A stretch of 64,000 nt of DNA from an uncultured Clostridia bacterium (GTDB taxonomy: Bacteria > Bacillota_A > Clostridia > TANB77 > CAG-508). A program made the position numbers and the translations under genes. Location of the stretch: positions 1 through 64,000 of the forward strand of contig CANQQF010000005.1 in NCBI GenBank assembly GCA_947625985.1. Direction: 5' to 3'. Positions 8,559 to 17,647 of this stretch are shown piece by piece. Positions within the stretch are counted from its first letter, which is position 1; each line of letters starts with the position of its first letter. The notes under the pieces were generated by a model that did not search any database, was not told the DNA's origin, and worked only from the letters and a program-made list of their open reading frames with translations.

Positions 8559-9761
8559 TTAGATATTATTAATGTCACTTTCATTTCTTGGAGCACTGTC
8601 TAAGTATTTTTCTAGTTTTTTTATAACTTCTTCTAATCCTGTTCCTTTGTAATAAGATGCTATTACAAAATTCAAAATTGGTTCAGAATATTCTTCTTGT
8701 ACTTCATTCGTATGTTCGGCTCCTTGTAATTCTGCTGATACATTACTATTTAATGGGTTATTTTGCATCATTTGCTCAGTTTGCTGATTTTGAATTGGTT
8801 GATTATTTTGTAATAATCCTTTTGTCGTGATTTTTAAAGCTTCAACATTTTCTTTTAAATCATTTAAAAATTCGGCAACACTTTCAACATCTACACCTGA
8901 AAAAGCAATTACAAATTTAGGTCCCATATATCTTACAAATATATAATCTCCAGATATATTACCTGCAACATATTTACTAACTTCTGTTATAACACTATTA
9001 CCCATTTCTCTTGAGAAGTCTTTATTTATATTTTGTAAATTTATTATTCTAAACATACATATTGTTGATACTGTATACTTATCAATAGTTTTCTTTCCTT
9101 CAGTATATAGATAAGCTTCTGATTGTAATCCTGAAAATCTATCTGTTCTATCCATAGACTCTAGTGTTTTCTGATGAACTACAGTTTTTAGTACTGCAAC
9201 AATATTAGATTTGATTTTTTCTAATATTGTTGTATCAACATTATCGAAGTCGTGTGGAGTTCCACTTTCTATAATCCAATATCCAATATAAACATTGTCA
9301 ATATATAATGGGAAGAAGATTGCTGCTTTTGCTCTACCAAACTCAGATTGTTGATATGGTAATTGCTCTCCTTCCTTATTTACTGTAATATATTTAGGAG
9401 TAGCTGTAGTAATACTATCTTTAAATATACCTACATCTTGCAATGTTTTTAAAGATTCCCAATGCTTTTTTTCAACATTTGAAGCTTTTATTATATACTC
9501 TGTACCATCAAAGACAACAATAGTTGAATATTTTATTTCATATTTATCAATTAATATATCATTAATTTTCTTTATTTTTTGGTCAACTGTTATATCTTCA
9601 CCAATTGTAGAAATAAAATCCTGTATAACACTTAAATTGGTAACTCTTTGTCTAATATCTTTAAATTTCTTTAATCTTTTATGCAATGAAAAGTTGTATG
9701 CAACTAATATAATAACAACAACTATCAGTGACACCATTCCTACTCCTAATAATACAGCCAC
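8559..9761 (-). CDS. Membrane GAF protein with degenerate GGDEF domain
   Basis: A 400-residue protein with one N-terminal membrane helix (about residues 2-22), a GAF-like sensory domain (about 45-190) and a GGDEF-like fold (about 205-320). The catalytic signature is lost: where RxGGDEF should stand there is RYMGPKF, so diguanylate cyclase activity is unlikely, and the domain may bind a ligand or partner instead. A Gln/Asn-rich linker precedes a final helix of about 40 residues. The start is GTG at 9761: AGGAGG lies 6 nt upstream, whereas the ATG at 9776 overlaps that site. It directly follows the CpaE-like ATPase gene and lies 17 nt before ireB, all one strand. Confidence 0.78.
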   Translation of the reverse strand: MAVLLGVGMVSLIVVVIILVAYNFSLHKRLKKFKDIRQRVTNLSVIQDFISTIGEDITVDQKIKKINDILIDKYEIKYSTIVVFDGTEYIIKASNVEKKHWESLKTLQDVGIFKDSITTATPKYITVNKEGEQLPYQQSEFGRAKAAIFFPLYIDNVYIGYWIIESGTPHDFDNVDTTILEKIKSNIVAVLKTVVHQKTLESMDRTDRFSGLQSEAYLYTEGKKTIDKYTVSTICMFRIINLQNINKDFSREMGNSVITEVSKYVAGNISGDYIFVRYMGPKFVIAFSGVDVESVAEFLNDLKENVEALKITTKGLLQNNQPIQNQQTEQMMQNNPLNSNVSAELQGAEHTNEVQEEYSEPILNFVIASYYKGTGLEEVIKKLEKYLDSAPRNESDINNI

Positions 9762-9787
9762 TTTTTTCCTCCTCATTTACTCGTATT

Positions 9788-12700
9788 TTAAAAATTTCTT
9801 TTCATTTGATTTAATGTGTTATTCATACTTTGTGAAAAATCTCCTCCACCTCTATTACCTGGTCCAAAAGCTGAAGGTGGTCTATAAGGTTGATTTGCTC
9901 CTCCTCCACCTGGTACTAGTGGATACACCATATTAGCTAATTCTTTAAGTGATTGCATAAACACTTTGGAATATCCTTTTAAAGAAATTTCACAGTTAAT
10001 TATATTTTCCAAATACCTAATATAGGTATCATCTTCAAAAGGTATAGTTATATATTTTACTGTATTTCTATCAAATAATTCAGACATATATGACATAGCT
10101 GGATCAGTATAATATGCCATACCTCCAATAATAGTTTTTTCTTGTATTCCTCTAACTTTTACAGCTTTATTGATTATTATTCTTATTTTTCTTTCATCTA
10201 ACGCATTTTTAGATTTTAATTTTCTTAAAAATGCTGTCAATGGCTGAATAGTTAAAATATCTAAACTTTGTACTAAATAAATTTCTTGTGATTGTTTAAA
10301 ATATCCTATTGGCGTATTAAAGTCTGTATCTATCAATACCAAAGAATAATTTTTAATTAAAGTCTCTAATACTTCATCAACCATTTCAATTTTTTCATCA
10401 TCACCTGGTAATGATGTATAAATTGTTAAATTTTTATTAACCATTATTCCTGCTGGTTGTTTATTTACCAAACTATCAAAACATCCTAAAGCTATTTCTC
10501 GTAGACTTTCTTCATTCTTTGTATATATATAGTATGAATTTTTATTTGTAGTAGCATCAAGTATAGCTGTTTTTATTCCCATTGAAGAAGCTAATTCAGC
10601 TAAATTATTAACTATAAATGATGTACCATTTTTACTTGTTCCTAAAAAAGAAACTAACTTTTTATCTGATGTTAACAAACTTACTATATCAATTGTATTT
10701 ACATATTCATTTCTTTTCTTGTTATTAGAAATTCCTGTATATGCATAATTATTATGCTCTGAATCATCAAACTCATCCAATTTTCCATATGCTTTCGCAC
10801 TATCATATGTACTTTTTTGTTGGTTAGTTTCAAATTCATCAACTACATTTATAGGCTGATTAAGAGATGAAGATTGAATCGTATTCATATTTTGTACTGA
10901 ATCAATCGGTTGAACAGGATCAATTGGTTGCACTGGTTCAACTGGTTCAACTGGTTGCACTGGCTCAATTGGTTGCACAGGCTCAACTGGTTGAATAGGC
11001 TCAATCGGTTGAACAGGATCAATTGGTCGCACTGGCTCAATTGGTTGTATTGGTTCAACTGGTTGCACTGGCTCGATTGGTTGTATTGGTTCAACTGGTT
11101 GTACTGGCTCGATTGGTTGTATTGGTTCAACTGGTTGTACTGGCTCGATTGGTTGTATTGGTTCAACTGGTTGCACTGGTTCGATTGGTTGTATTGGTTC
11201 AACTGGTTGCACTGGCTCGATTGGTTGCACTGGCTCGATTGGTTGCACTGGCTCGATTGGTTGTATTGGCTCGATTGGTTGCACTGGCTCGATTGGTTGT
11301 ATTGGCTCAACTGGTTGTATCTGTTGTATTGGTTCTGGCTCAAGTGAATCTATAGATTGATATGGTTCAATTGGTTGTATTGGTTGTATTGGCTCAGTTG
11401 GTTGAAGTGTTTTTATTATTGAATCCACATTCTCTATAGGTTGAATCTTTGGTTGAGCTGGTTGTACTGGTTCAATTTCTTGTACTGATTCTATATTTTC
11501 TACTTGTGAATTATTTTCAATCTCTTCAGGTAAAGGATTCTTTCTAGGTCTTCCTCTTCCTCTTTTTGGCCTAGGTGGTTCTGATTCAGGTAAAGGATTC
11601 TTTCTAGGTCTTCCTCTTCCTCTTTTTTTAGGTACTTCTTCTACAACTGTTTCTGCTTGTCCTAATTCTTCTGGTTGCATTGGCTGTACTGGCTGAGATT
11701 GTTGTACCGGTTCAATTGGTTGCACAGGTTCAACTGGTTGTGTTGGCTGTACTGGCTCAATTGGTTGTACAGATTCAACTGGTTGTGTTGGCTGTACTGA
11801 CTCAATTGGTTGTACTGGTTCAACTGGTTGCGTTGGCTGTACTGGCTCTATTGGTTGTACTGGTTGAACTGGTTGAGTTGGCTGTACTGGCTCTATTGGT
11901 TGTATTGGTTGTATTGGCTGTGTTGGTTCTATTGGTTGAACTGGTTGAGTTGGCTGTACTGACTCAATTGGTTGTATTGGTTCAACTGGTTGTGTTGGCT
12001 CTACTGGATTTACCGGTTGAGTTGACTCAAGTGACTCTATTATATCTTCAGGTGTTACATCATCAAACCCAATTGTATAGTCATCTTCATTCTCAACTTT
12101 TGTATTATAGTTCATTCCTGGAACATGCCTTGTTTCAGGTCTCTGACCAGCCATTGAACTTGTAATTTGATGTTGTTGTTCTGGTGGTATATATTTTCTT
12201 TCTTCTCTTCTTTCTTTACGTCTATCTATTAATTCGATATTAACTTCTCTTTTATTCTTTGCTAATTTTCTTACATTTCCCATTGATGCTGGAATAACTA
12301 CTGGTTGTTTTAATATTTCTTTTCCTGCTTTAGTTTCTAATAACTTTTCAGTTGGTCCATCATTTTGTTTTGTTCTTCTTAAATCATCTGAAATCATGTT
12401 ATTAAATGACATTACCTTTTGATATTTAGAAGACTTTTCTTCTAATACAGCTCTTACATTTAAAGGTAGTACTTTACTTATAACACGTAATTGTTTATCA
12501 TTATATTGTTCAGCTATATTATCAAAACTTTCAACATATTTTTCTTCTTCTTTTCCAAGTTTTTTGAAATGAGCTAATATGTTTTGTATTTCTATTTCAC
12601 TAACATCATCTTCACTTTCAGGTGTATAATTAACATCATCTGAACCTATTTTGTAATATTCCTTAGCTTCTCTTTTTGTACGAGGTCTATGCAATAATGA

Positions 12701-13096
12701 ACAAACTTCTTCAATACTTCTTTCAGGTCCAATTAAAGCATTATAAACACCTATTCCAAATAATTTAACTAAAATAGAATCTGATTTCATTCTTCTGTCT
12801 GTACATATTAGAATAATAGGGATATCCTTACCTCTACCATTTGAAGCTTCATCACTTATACTATCTAATTTTTCAAATATAAACTTGTCTATCTGATCAT
12901 ATTGTGAATGTGTAAAAGCTTCCAAATCTTCACTTATAACTATTCTATCATATGTTTTATCTTTCTGTATTTCTTTTAAAATTGCATTAAAGTAATAAAC
13001 ATTTTTACTTGATATAATTTGTTTATATTCAGCTTGATATTTTTTCACTATTGATTCTGAAATTTCCTCATTACTTATAGCAAATAGTACTTTCAT
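9788..13096 (-). CDS. CpaE/TadZ-like ATPase with AT-hooks and QP(I/V)EP repeats
   Basis: An 1102-residue mosaic. Residues 1-130 look like a receiver-type domain as in CpaE/TadZ; 130-340 is a charged helical region. Residues about 353-480 and 559-733 are long runs of the hexapeptide (I/V)QP(I/V)EP. Between them, about 490-525, stand two near-identical AT-hook motifs ([12 protein letters not shown]). Residues about 800-1060 form a ParA/MinD-type domain with a deviant Walker A, GTSKNGTS: the signature Lys is kept but the usual second P-loop Lys is Thr. [10 protein letters not shown] gives Walker B. The C-terminus is Gly/Pro/Asn-rich. Family knowledge suggests polar positioning of a membrane machine; the AT-hooks suggest binding to AT-rich DNA. 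GGGGG lies 7 nt before the ATG. Confidence 0.85.
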   Translation of the reverse strand: MKVLFAISNEEISESIVKKYQAEYKQIISSKNVYYFNAILKEIQKDKTYDRIVISEDLEAFTHSQYDQIDKFIFEKLDSISDEASNGRGKDIPIILICTDRRMKSDSILVKLFGIGVYNALIGPERSIEEVCSLLHRPRTKREAKEYYKIGSDDVNYTPESEDDVSEIEIQNILAHFKKLGKEEEKYVESFDNIAEQYNDKQLRVISKVLPLNVRAVLEEKSSKYQKVMSFNNMISDDLRRTKQNDGPTEKLLETKAGKEILKQPVVIPASMGNVRKLAKNKREVNIELIDRRKERREERKYIPPEQQHQITSSMAGQRPETRHVPGMNYNTKVENEDDYTIGFDDVTPEDIIESLESTQPVNPVEPTQPVEPIQPIESVQPTQPVQPIEPTQPIQPIQPIEPVQPTQPVQPVQPIEPVQPTQPVEPVQPIESVQPTQPVESVQPIEPVQPTQPVEPVQPIEPVQQSQPVQPMQPEELGQAETVVEEVPKKRGRGRPRKNPLPESEPPRPKRGRGRPRKNPLPEEIENNSQVENIESVQEIEPVQPAQPKIQPIENVDSIIKTLQPTEPIQPIQPIEPYQSIDSLEPEPIQQIQPVEPIQPIEPVQPIEPIQPIEPVQPIEPVQPIEPVQPVEPIQPIEPVQPVEPIQPIEPVQPVEPIQPIEPVQPVEPIQPIEPVQPVEPIQPIEPVRPIDPVQPIEPIQPVEPVQPIEPVQPVEPVEPVQPIDPVQPIDSVQNMNTIQSSSLNQPINVVDEFETNQQKSTYDSAKAYGKLDEFDDSEHNNYAYTGISNNKKRNEYVNTIDIVSLLTSDKKLVSFLGTSKNGTSFIVNNLAELASSMGIKTAILDATTNKNSYYIYTKNEESLREIALGCFDSLVNKQPAGIMVNKNLTIYTSLPGDDEKIEMVDEVLETLIKNYSLVLIDTDFNTPIGYFKQSQEIYLVQSLDILTIQPLTAFLRKLKSKNALDERKIRIIINKAVKVRGIQEKTIIGGMAYYTDPAMSYMSELFDRNTVKYITIPFEDDTYIRYLENIINCEISLKGYSKVFMQSLKELANMVYPLVPGGGGANQPYRPPSAFGPGNRGGGDFSQSMNNTLNQMKRNF
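10900..12040 (-). repeat. Tandem 18/36-bp repeats encoding QP(I/V)EP
   Basis: Two repeat blocks (10900-11420 and 11670-12040) of 18-bp units lie within the ATPase gene. In 11045-11210 they are nearly exact 36-bp tandem units. Between the blocks a 43-bp sequence is repeated exactly at 11525-11567 and 11585-11627 (60-bp period) and carries the two AT-hooks. The low divergence between units suggests recent expansion or ongoing homogenisation. Confidence 0.9.
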
Positions 13097-13099
13097 TTG

Positions 13100-13510
13100 T
13101 TACCCCCTTCCAAACTTTACAAACACCGCAAATGCTAGTGGTAATATTTGGCAAATAATTAATATTGTTATAAAGGTTACCATTAATGCCATACCTTTTT
13201 CTAATGTATCTAACTTTCTAATACCTAATACATATTGATGTATGGCTCCTATAGCAATTCCTAAAAAACATAATGGAATACTGTATATTCTAACTAAATT
13301 TAATATGTATGCTACTACTCCATATGCATCTGAGCCATATTTTTGTTTATAATCTTTAATTGAATCCATTTCATCTTTTTTCATTTGAACTAATTGTCCT
13401 TCAACTTCATTGGACAATATAGAGTTTTGTACTGCTTCAACTTTACTAACTGACGAAAAAATTCCTAAAAGCATTAATGTTAATAAAGTAATTATCGTTA
13501 ACTTTTTCAT
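13100..13510 (-). CDS. Small secreted/membrane protein, VirB2-like topology
   Basis: A 136-residue protein with a signal peptide (about 1-26, MKKLTIITLLTLMLLGIFSS then VEA), a polar segment of about 40 residues, and two hydrophobic helices near 65-90 and 105-130 separated by a short basic/acidic loop, ending in KFGRG. This layout resembles TrbC/VirB2 pilin-type proteins, but I see no decisive motif, and no other type IV secretion gene is in the window. It is three bases upstream of the CpaE-like ATPase gene and shares its promoter (13562-13590), so the two probably act together at the membrane. Confidence 0.7.
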   Translation of the reverse strand: MKKLTIITLLTLMLLGIFSSVSKVEAVQNSILSNEVEGQLVQMKKDEMDSIKDYKQKYGSDAYGVVAYILNLVRIYSIPLCFLGIAIGAIHQYVLGIRKLDTLEKGMALMVTFITILIICQILPLAFAVFVKFGRG

Positions 13511-13561
13511 GTTTTGCCCCTTTCTTTACCTGTTTTTGGGTAAAGTTTCCATTACTCCTAT

Positions 13562-13590
13562 ATCATACAATATCTTGTAAAAAATATCAA
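13562..13590 (-). promoter_or_regulatory. Sigma-A promoter of the ATPase operon
   Basis: TTGATA and TATGAT are 17 bp apart on the minus strand. The 5' leader contains a 7-bp hairpin (CTTTACC/GGTAAAG, 13524-13545) just before the GAAAGGGG ribosome site of the small membrane protein gene. Confidence 0.65.
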
Positions 13591-13632
13591 GTTTTTTTAT
13601 GAAAATTATGGTAGTTCTTTATATAATTTTTA

Positions 13633-14859
13633 TTATAATTTATTATATAAAGATTGCATAATTTCATACACTTTATTAGCCCATTCTTTATCAGAAGCAT
13701 ACTTATTATTTACTCCTGTCAAAGTAGACGAACTATAATATTTTCCTGACGCAGTTTCTCCTCCATATATCTGTGTTCCATGTGGATTTAAATAATATTT
13801 AACCAATACTCTTGCAATCAAATCTATACTTTCTGAATAATTTGAAAAATTATAAGCACCATTATAAGGATTTGAATCATATGCCCCATATCCAAATAAA
13901 TTTTTTTTACTATTAGCAATATTTGAAGTTCCCCATGAACTTTCGTGAATCGCCATAGAAGCTACAAAAACTCCATTTATATTATATTGTGATTCTATGT
14001 AATAAAAATATTCTGCATTACTTGATATCACACCCTTTGTATCTCTACTATCTGTCAGAATTTTTTTAAATTGATCTAAAGATAGTCCACTTGGCTGATT
14101 TAGTTTCATATCAAAACTTAAATTTGATACAGCCTGTTCCTTTGTTTTTCCTCCTTTTCCATTTGTAACTGAAGTACTGTTCTCTGGAGTAAATTCTTCA
14201 TTTGGATTTATATATGATGTTCCTTCTGACTTAACCCATCCATATGTACCATTTGAAGAGATATTGTACCATTCATTTTGAATAGATTTTACTTTTAATT
14301 CGGTATCTTTATTCAATGATGCTACCTTTTGAGAGTTATCATTCGGCTCTAACATAACAGATAATCTACTTGCTGTTACATAAACAATATCACCAACTTT
14401 AACAACATGCTTACTTGTATAGTTAGAACCTCCAACTTCAACAATTTTATTCATTGAAGCTTTTGTAACTTTACAACTCAATTGTTCTTCTGCTACTACT
14501 TCATTATTTTCATAAGTTTTCTGAACTACTATTTCTTGTTTTCCTGATCTACCTTCCTGAACAACTTGCACCATCCCTTTTGGTAATTTTGAATTAACTT
14601 TATATTTTGTTAAATATTCTAACTCAACTTCTTGCTTCTCTATTTCTTGTCTACGATTTCCTCCAACATTTTTTTCAATAATATTATCCAAATTTACAAC
14701 TTCTGCATTACTGATTGTAATATTTGAACTTTCTGATTCTTCCTTTCCATAAGTTTTACTTTTATCAAAATATAAAAAATAACATTGGATTAACATCAAT
14801 AGAATTATAAAAAAAACTAGAAAAAACGCTATATGCTTTATTGAGATTTTATTTTTCAT
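13633..14859 (-). CDS. G5-SH3b cell-wall glucosaminidase
   Basis: A predicted endo-beta-N-acetylglucosaminidase acting on peptidoglycan, 408 residues. An N-terminal membrane anchor lies near residues 9-31, a G5-like domain near 70-150, a bacterial SH3 domain near 150-215 (ending in WVKSEG), then a Ser/Thr/Gly linker and a glucosaminidase domain at about 255-405 with the catalytic Glu in MAIHESSWGTS and the following NLFGYGAYD. The ATG at 14859 has AGGTG 6 nt upstream; a GTG nine bases earlier lies within that site. A strong promoter is at 14877-14905. It probably works in cell-wall turnover or daughter-cell separation. Confidence 0.9.
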   Translation of the reverse strand: MKNKISIKHIAFFLVFFIILLMLIQCYFLYFDKSKTYGKEESESSNITISNAEVVNLDNIIEKNVGGNRRQEIEKQEVELEYLTKYKVNSKLPKGMVQVVQEGRSGKQEIVVQKTYENNEVVAEEQLSCKVTKASMNKIVEVGGSNYTSKHVVKVGDIVYVTASRLSVMLEPNDNSQKVASLNKDTELKVKSIQNEWYNISSNGTYGWVKSEGTSYINPNEEFTPENSTSVTNGKGGKTKEQAVSNLSFDMKLNQPSGLSLDQFKKILTDSRDTKGVISSNAEYFYYIESQYNINGVFVASMAIHESSWGTSNIANSKKNLFGYGAYDSNPYNGAYNFSNYSESIDLIARVLVKYYLNPHGTQIYGGETASGKYYSSSTLTGVNNKYASDKEWANKVYEIMQSLYNKL

Positions 14860-14876
14860 ACAAATCACCTGTCTAT

Positions 14877-14905
14877 ATTTTATATTTTCTGTTTGTTTTT
14901 GTCAA
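14877..14905 (-). promoter_or_regulatory. Sigma-A promoter for the glucosaminidase gene
   Basis: A perfect TTGACA is followed after 17 bp by TAAAAT on the minus strand. It is divergent from the promoter at 14931-14959, and only about 25 bp separate the two -35 boxes. Confidence 0.75.
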
Positions 14906-14930
14906 TGAGATTAATTGGCAGTTAAATGTC

Positions 14931-14959
14931 TTGATTTTATAGCATTTTTATAATAAAAT
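14931..14959 (+). promoter_or_regulatory. Sigma-A promoter for the 14988 gene
   Basis: TTGATT and TAAAAT are separated by 17 bp on the plus strand, about 30 nt upstream of the start codon. GGAGG at 14976-14980 is the ribosome site. Confidence 0.7.
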
Positions 14960-14987
14960 TAGCATAAACTATATTGGAGGAATACAT

Positions 14988-15788
14988 ATGAAAAAAAAAG
15001 TAATTTTTACAGTATTATTTGTAATCTCAATATTAATTTTAATTTTTCTTTCTTTAGTGGTTTTTAATAGAGTTAAAATAGGTCAATGTTTAGAAAAAAC
15101 TTTAGATTTTGCTGAAAAAAATAAGGAAATAATATTTAGCATTGATAAATGCACTTTTTTTAGTGGAGTTGATACCAAAAATAAAGCTAGTTCTATTACT
15201 AATTTTACAATTGAAAATTTATATCAATACACAGATATGGCTTTTTTCATAAATAATCATAGTGATGAAAATAATATGGAAAACACATTAAAATCTGTTA
15301 ATATATCAAATATACAATTTACTCAAAAACCTCAAGAAGGTGAACCCTCTTTATATTATAAGAACATAAATAATTTTGCTAAAAGTGAAATAGTTGATTC
15401 AAATAAAATTGATAATGAACTAAACTTCGAAATTTCTTCAGAGGATAATTTAAATTTTGAAAAACCTGAACTTTACAACAATTGTGCTAGTCCCATCGTA
15501 TTTTCTTATATTAATAGTAATATAAAAACAGATTACACGTTTACAGACACTAGTACACCTATTACTTATGATGGAAGTTTACTAAAACGTCTAAACATTT
15601 CTCTTGATTCTCTTGATGCAGTTTTGAGTTTTGATATTTATATAACAAACAATTTAGACCAAAAATTTAAAACAACTGTATATAAAAGAATTCCACTTCA
15701 AGATTCAGACGGAAAAAACACAATATATGATGGAAAGTATACTGGAAAGTCAGAAGAAACTAGCTATATCTTTTATAGATACCAATAA
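14988..15788 (+). CDS. Hypothetical membrane-anchored extracellular protein
   Basis: A 266-residue protein with one N-terminal hydrophobic helix (about residues 4-27), either a signal anchor or an uncleaved signal peptide, followed by a hydrophilic Asn/Asp/Ser-rich domain with no recognised motif. Its own promoter, a strong GGAGG ribosome site and a terminator immediately downstream make it a complete single-gene unit. It faces away from the glucosaminidase gene. I cannot assign a family; predicted strands in the second half suggest a beta-rich fold. Confidence 0.75.
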   Translation: MKKKVIFTVLFVISILILIFLSLVVFNRVKIGQCLEKTLDFAEKNKEIIFSIDKCTFFSGVDTKNKASSITNFTIENLYQYTDMAFFINNHSDENNMENTLKSVNISNIQFTQKPQEGEPSLYYKNINNFAKSEIVDSNKIDNELNFEISSEDNLNFEKPELYNNCASPIVFSYINSNIKTDYTFTDTSTPITYDGSLLKRLNISLDSLDAVLSFDIYITNNLDQKFKTTVYKRIPLQDSDGKNTIYDGKYTGKSEETSYIFYRYQ

Positions 15789-15794
15789 CTATAA

Positions 15795-15818
15795 AAAAAG
15801 AAGCTTAAGCTTCTTTTT
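15795..15818. terminator. Bidirectional intrinsic terminator
   Basis: The perfect palindrome GAAGCTTAAGCTTC at 15800-15813 is flanked by A runs on the left and T runs on the right, so it can terminate both the plus-strand unknown gene and the minus-strand phosphatase gene, whose stop codon it touches. Confidence 0.85.
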
Positions 15819-16599
15819 ATTTTTTTCTATTAAGTATAAATCTTTCTTTAAGTGATAGCTGAATTGGTCTTGGTGTGTCAATATCAATAGCTTTATTTTT
15901 TAACACCAATTCAGGATTTATGGTTGTTAGTTCTTCTAATTTTTCATCTCCAACAATATTTCTAATTATTCCCAAAATTTCTGGTATTCGTGTATAAATA
16001 GTTCCTTGTCTATGTACATCACTTCCTAAGAAGTGAATCATATTATTTTCTAGAAATTTTTTTGCAATAATTTTAGATTTTTCATGATATTGTCCAATAA
16101 TACTACCATAATTCATTTGCATAAGAACACCCTTTTCAATTAAATCATAAATTATTTCCGGCTCTTTTTCCACATAACTATATCTTTCAGGATGTGCTAA
16201 AATAGGTTTCAATTTATTTTGCAACATTTCATAAACTGCATCATAAATGAACATCGGCTTTGAATCTAATGGCATTTCAAATAAAACATAACATGTTCCA
16301 TCGACAGGTGTTGCCTTGCCTTCTTTAAGTAATGAAATTATATTTTCACTTAAATAAATTTCATTACCTAAATGAATCTTTATATTATGATTTCCTTCTT
16401 CAAGCTTTCTATTTATAGCTTCAATCAATTGCATCCTTTGTTCTACATCTGATTCATAATATCCTTCAATATAATGTGAGGTAGAAATTATTGTATCAAA
16501 TCCTGCCTTTTCTGCTTCATCTATTAATTTAAATGTTTCTTCTACACTTCTTGCCCCATCATCAACATTAGGCAATATGTGTGAGTGAAAATCTATCAT
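15817..16599 (-). CDS. CpsB/YwqE-type PHP tyrosine-protein phosphatase
   Basis: A metal-dependent phosphatase of the PHP family that dephosphorylates the bacterial tyrosine kinase of capsule systems. The metal motif DFHSHILPNVDDGA is at residues 3-16; further ligands appear in STSHYIEGYY (about 40), LAHPERYSYV (about 138) and GSDVHRQG (about 193). At 260 residues it has family length. Its ATG shares one base with the kinase stop codon (TAATG), so translation is coupled. It is the last gene of the sortase/kinase operon and ends at a terminator. Confidence 0.93.
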   Translation of the reverse strand: MIDFHSHILPNVDDGARSVEETFKLIDEAEKAGFDTIISTSHYIEGYYESDVEQRMQLIEAINRKLEEGNHNIKIHLGNEIYLSENIISLLKEGKATPVDGTCYVLFEMPLDSKPMFIYDAVYEMLQNKLKPILAHPERYSYVEKEPEIIYDLIEKGVLMQMNYGSIIGQYHEKSKIIAKKFLENNMIHFLGSDVHRQGTIYTRIPEILGIIRNIVGDEKLEELTTINPELVLKNKAIDIDTPRPIQLSLKERFILNRKK

Positions 16600-17645
16600 T
16601 ACAAATCTCCTAATTTTTTCTTTTCTCTATCTATATATTCATTAATTTCTTTCAATATTTGTTCTTGCTTATCATATGGCATAGTTTCATCATGTTTTGG
16701 TCTTTTCTTTTCTGGTTTATCTTTTCTTGTTTCTGTTTTCACTTTTGATTTTGAGTTTGTATTTGCTTTAGTATTTTCTTTTCTTTTATTAATTTGATTT
16801 ATAGTCTCTTCCATTTTTCTTTTATTTTTAGCATTGTTATTACTTTTTGCTATAGTTTTAGATTTTTTACTTTTTGCTATAGTTTTAGATTTTTTACTTT
16901 TTGAGGTATTTTTTGCATTTGGTTTACTCAAGTTTCGACTTGAAGTAGATCCATAATAATATGATTGTTCATATTTTCTTGTTGAAATAGGAACTTTATT
17001 AAATACAACTCCAGCAATATTTCCATTAACATTTTTTATATTTGTAATAACTCTTTTTAAATCTTCTCTTTTTGTTTGTTGATGTGCTGTTACTATAACA
17101 GTAGTATCTACAAGTCTTGAAAGTATTACTGAATCAGTAACTAAGTCACAAGGTGTTCCATCAATAATTACTATATCTGACAACTCTTTTAATTCATCTA
17201 ATAACTTAATCATTCTAGGTGAAGTTAAAAGTTCAGCTGGATTAGGTGGAACATTTCCTGCTGCTAATAAACATAAATTAGCTATCTCAGTTTTTTGAAT
17301 ATATTGTGTTATATCTTTTTCACCATCATTATTATCGTCATCATTTTCATCAAAACCTGACAAAAAATTTGATAAACCTGGCTTAGGAAGTGCACCAAAT
17401 ATAGTGTACTGTCTACCTTTTCTCATATCAGCATCAACTAATATAACTCTTTTCCCAGCTTGTGCAAAAGTAACTGCGAAATTTGATGACACCCAACTTT
17501 TACCTTCTCCGGGCGAAGTAGATGTTATTAATATTGTTTTTAATTTTCTACTTGTATTCATAAATTGAATATTAGTTCTTAAAGTTCTAAAAACTTCTGA
17601 AATAGGAGATTTTGGATCTCTATGTGCAATTAATTCTTTTTTCAT
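16599..17645 (-). CDS. Bacterial tyrosine kinase CpsD/CapB-like, extended basic tail
   Basis: A cytoplasmic BY-kinase that partners the Wzz-like membrane protein upstream and controls polysaccharide chain length or export. Walker A SPGEGKS is near residues 44-50, Walker A' VILVDADMRKG near 71-81, and Walker B IVIIDGTP near 157-164. A short tyrosine cluster (SYYYG) lies at about 226, where relatives autophosphorylate. Odd features are an acidic insert (DENDDDNND) after the A' motif and a tail of about 110 Lys/Arg-rich residues with two copies of KKSKTIAKS, much longer than usual. The gene lies 2 nt downstream of the Wzz-like gene. Confidence 0.92.
   Translation of the reverse strand: MKKELIAHRDPKSPISEVFRTLRTNIQFMNTSRKLKTILITSTSPGEGKSWVSSNFAVTFAQAGKRVILVDADMRKGRQYTIFGALPKPGLSNFLSGFDENDDDNNDGEKDITQYIQKTEIANLCLLAAGNVPPNPAELLTSPRMIKLLDELKELSDIVIIDGTPCDLVTDSVILSRLVDTTVIVTAHQQTKREDLKRVITNIKNVNGNIAGVVFNKVPISTRKYEQSYYYGSTSSRNLSKPNAKNTSKSKKSKTIAKSKKSKTIAKSNNNAKNKRKMEETINQINKRKENTKANTNSKSKVKTETRKDKPEKKRPKHDETMPYDKQEQILKEINEYIDREKKKLGDL
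16841..16901 (-). repeat. 27-bp tandem repeat in the kinase tail
   Basis: A 27-bp unit starting at 16841 recurs at 16868 with a partial third copy at 16895. It encodes the nine-residue repeat KKSKTIAKS. Confidence 0.85.
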
Positions 17646-17647
17646 AT

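Noticed and set aside
8559..9761. Active diguanylate cyclase
   Set aside because: The RxGGDEF motif is replaced by RYMGPKF, so the metal-binding acidic residues are missing.
10900..12040. The regular repeats as a possible CRISPR array
   Set aside because: The units are contiguous 18/36-bp coding repeats without unique spacers, in frame within a single large protein.
10910..12165. Plus-strand open frames rich in Trp/Leu/Asn or Val/Leu repeats opposite the ATPase gene
   Set aside because: They are mirror images of the QP(I/V)EP repeat codons on the minus strand, which exclude stops in other frames. They have no proper ribosome sites and no plausible protein composition.
13100..13510. Firm assignment as a conjugative type IV secretion pilin
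   Set aside because: Only topology agrees; no VirB4, VirB6, coupling protein or relaxase gene is in the window.
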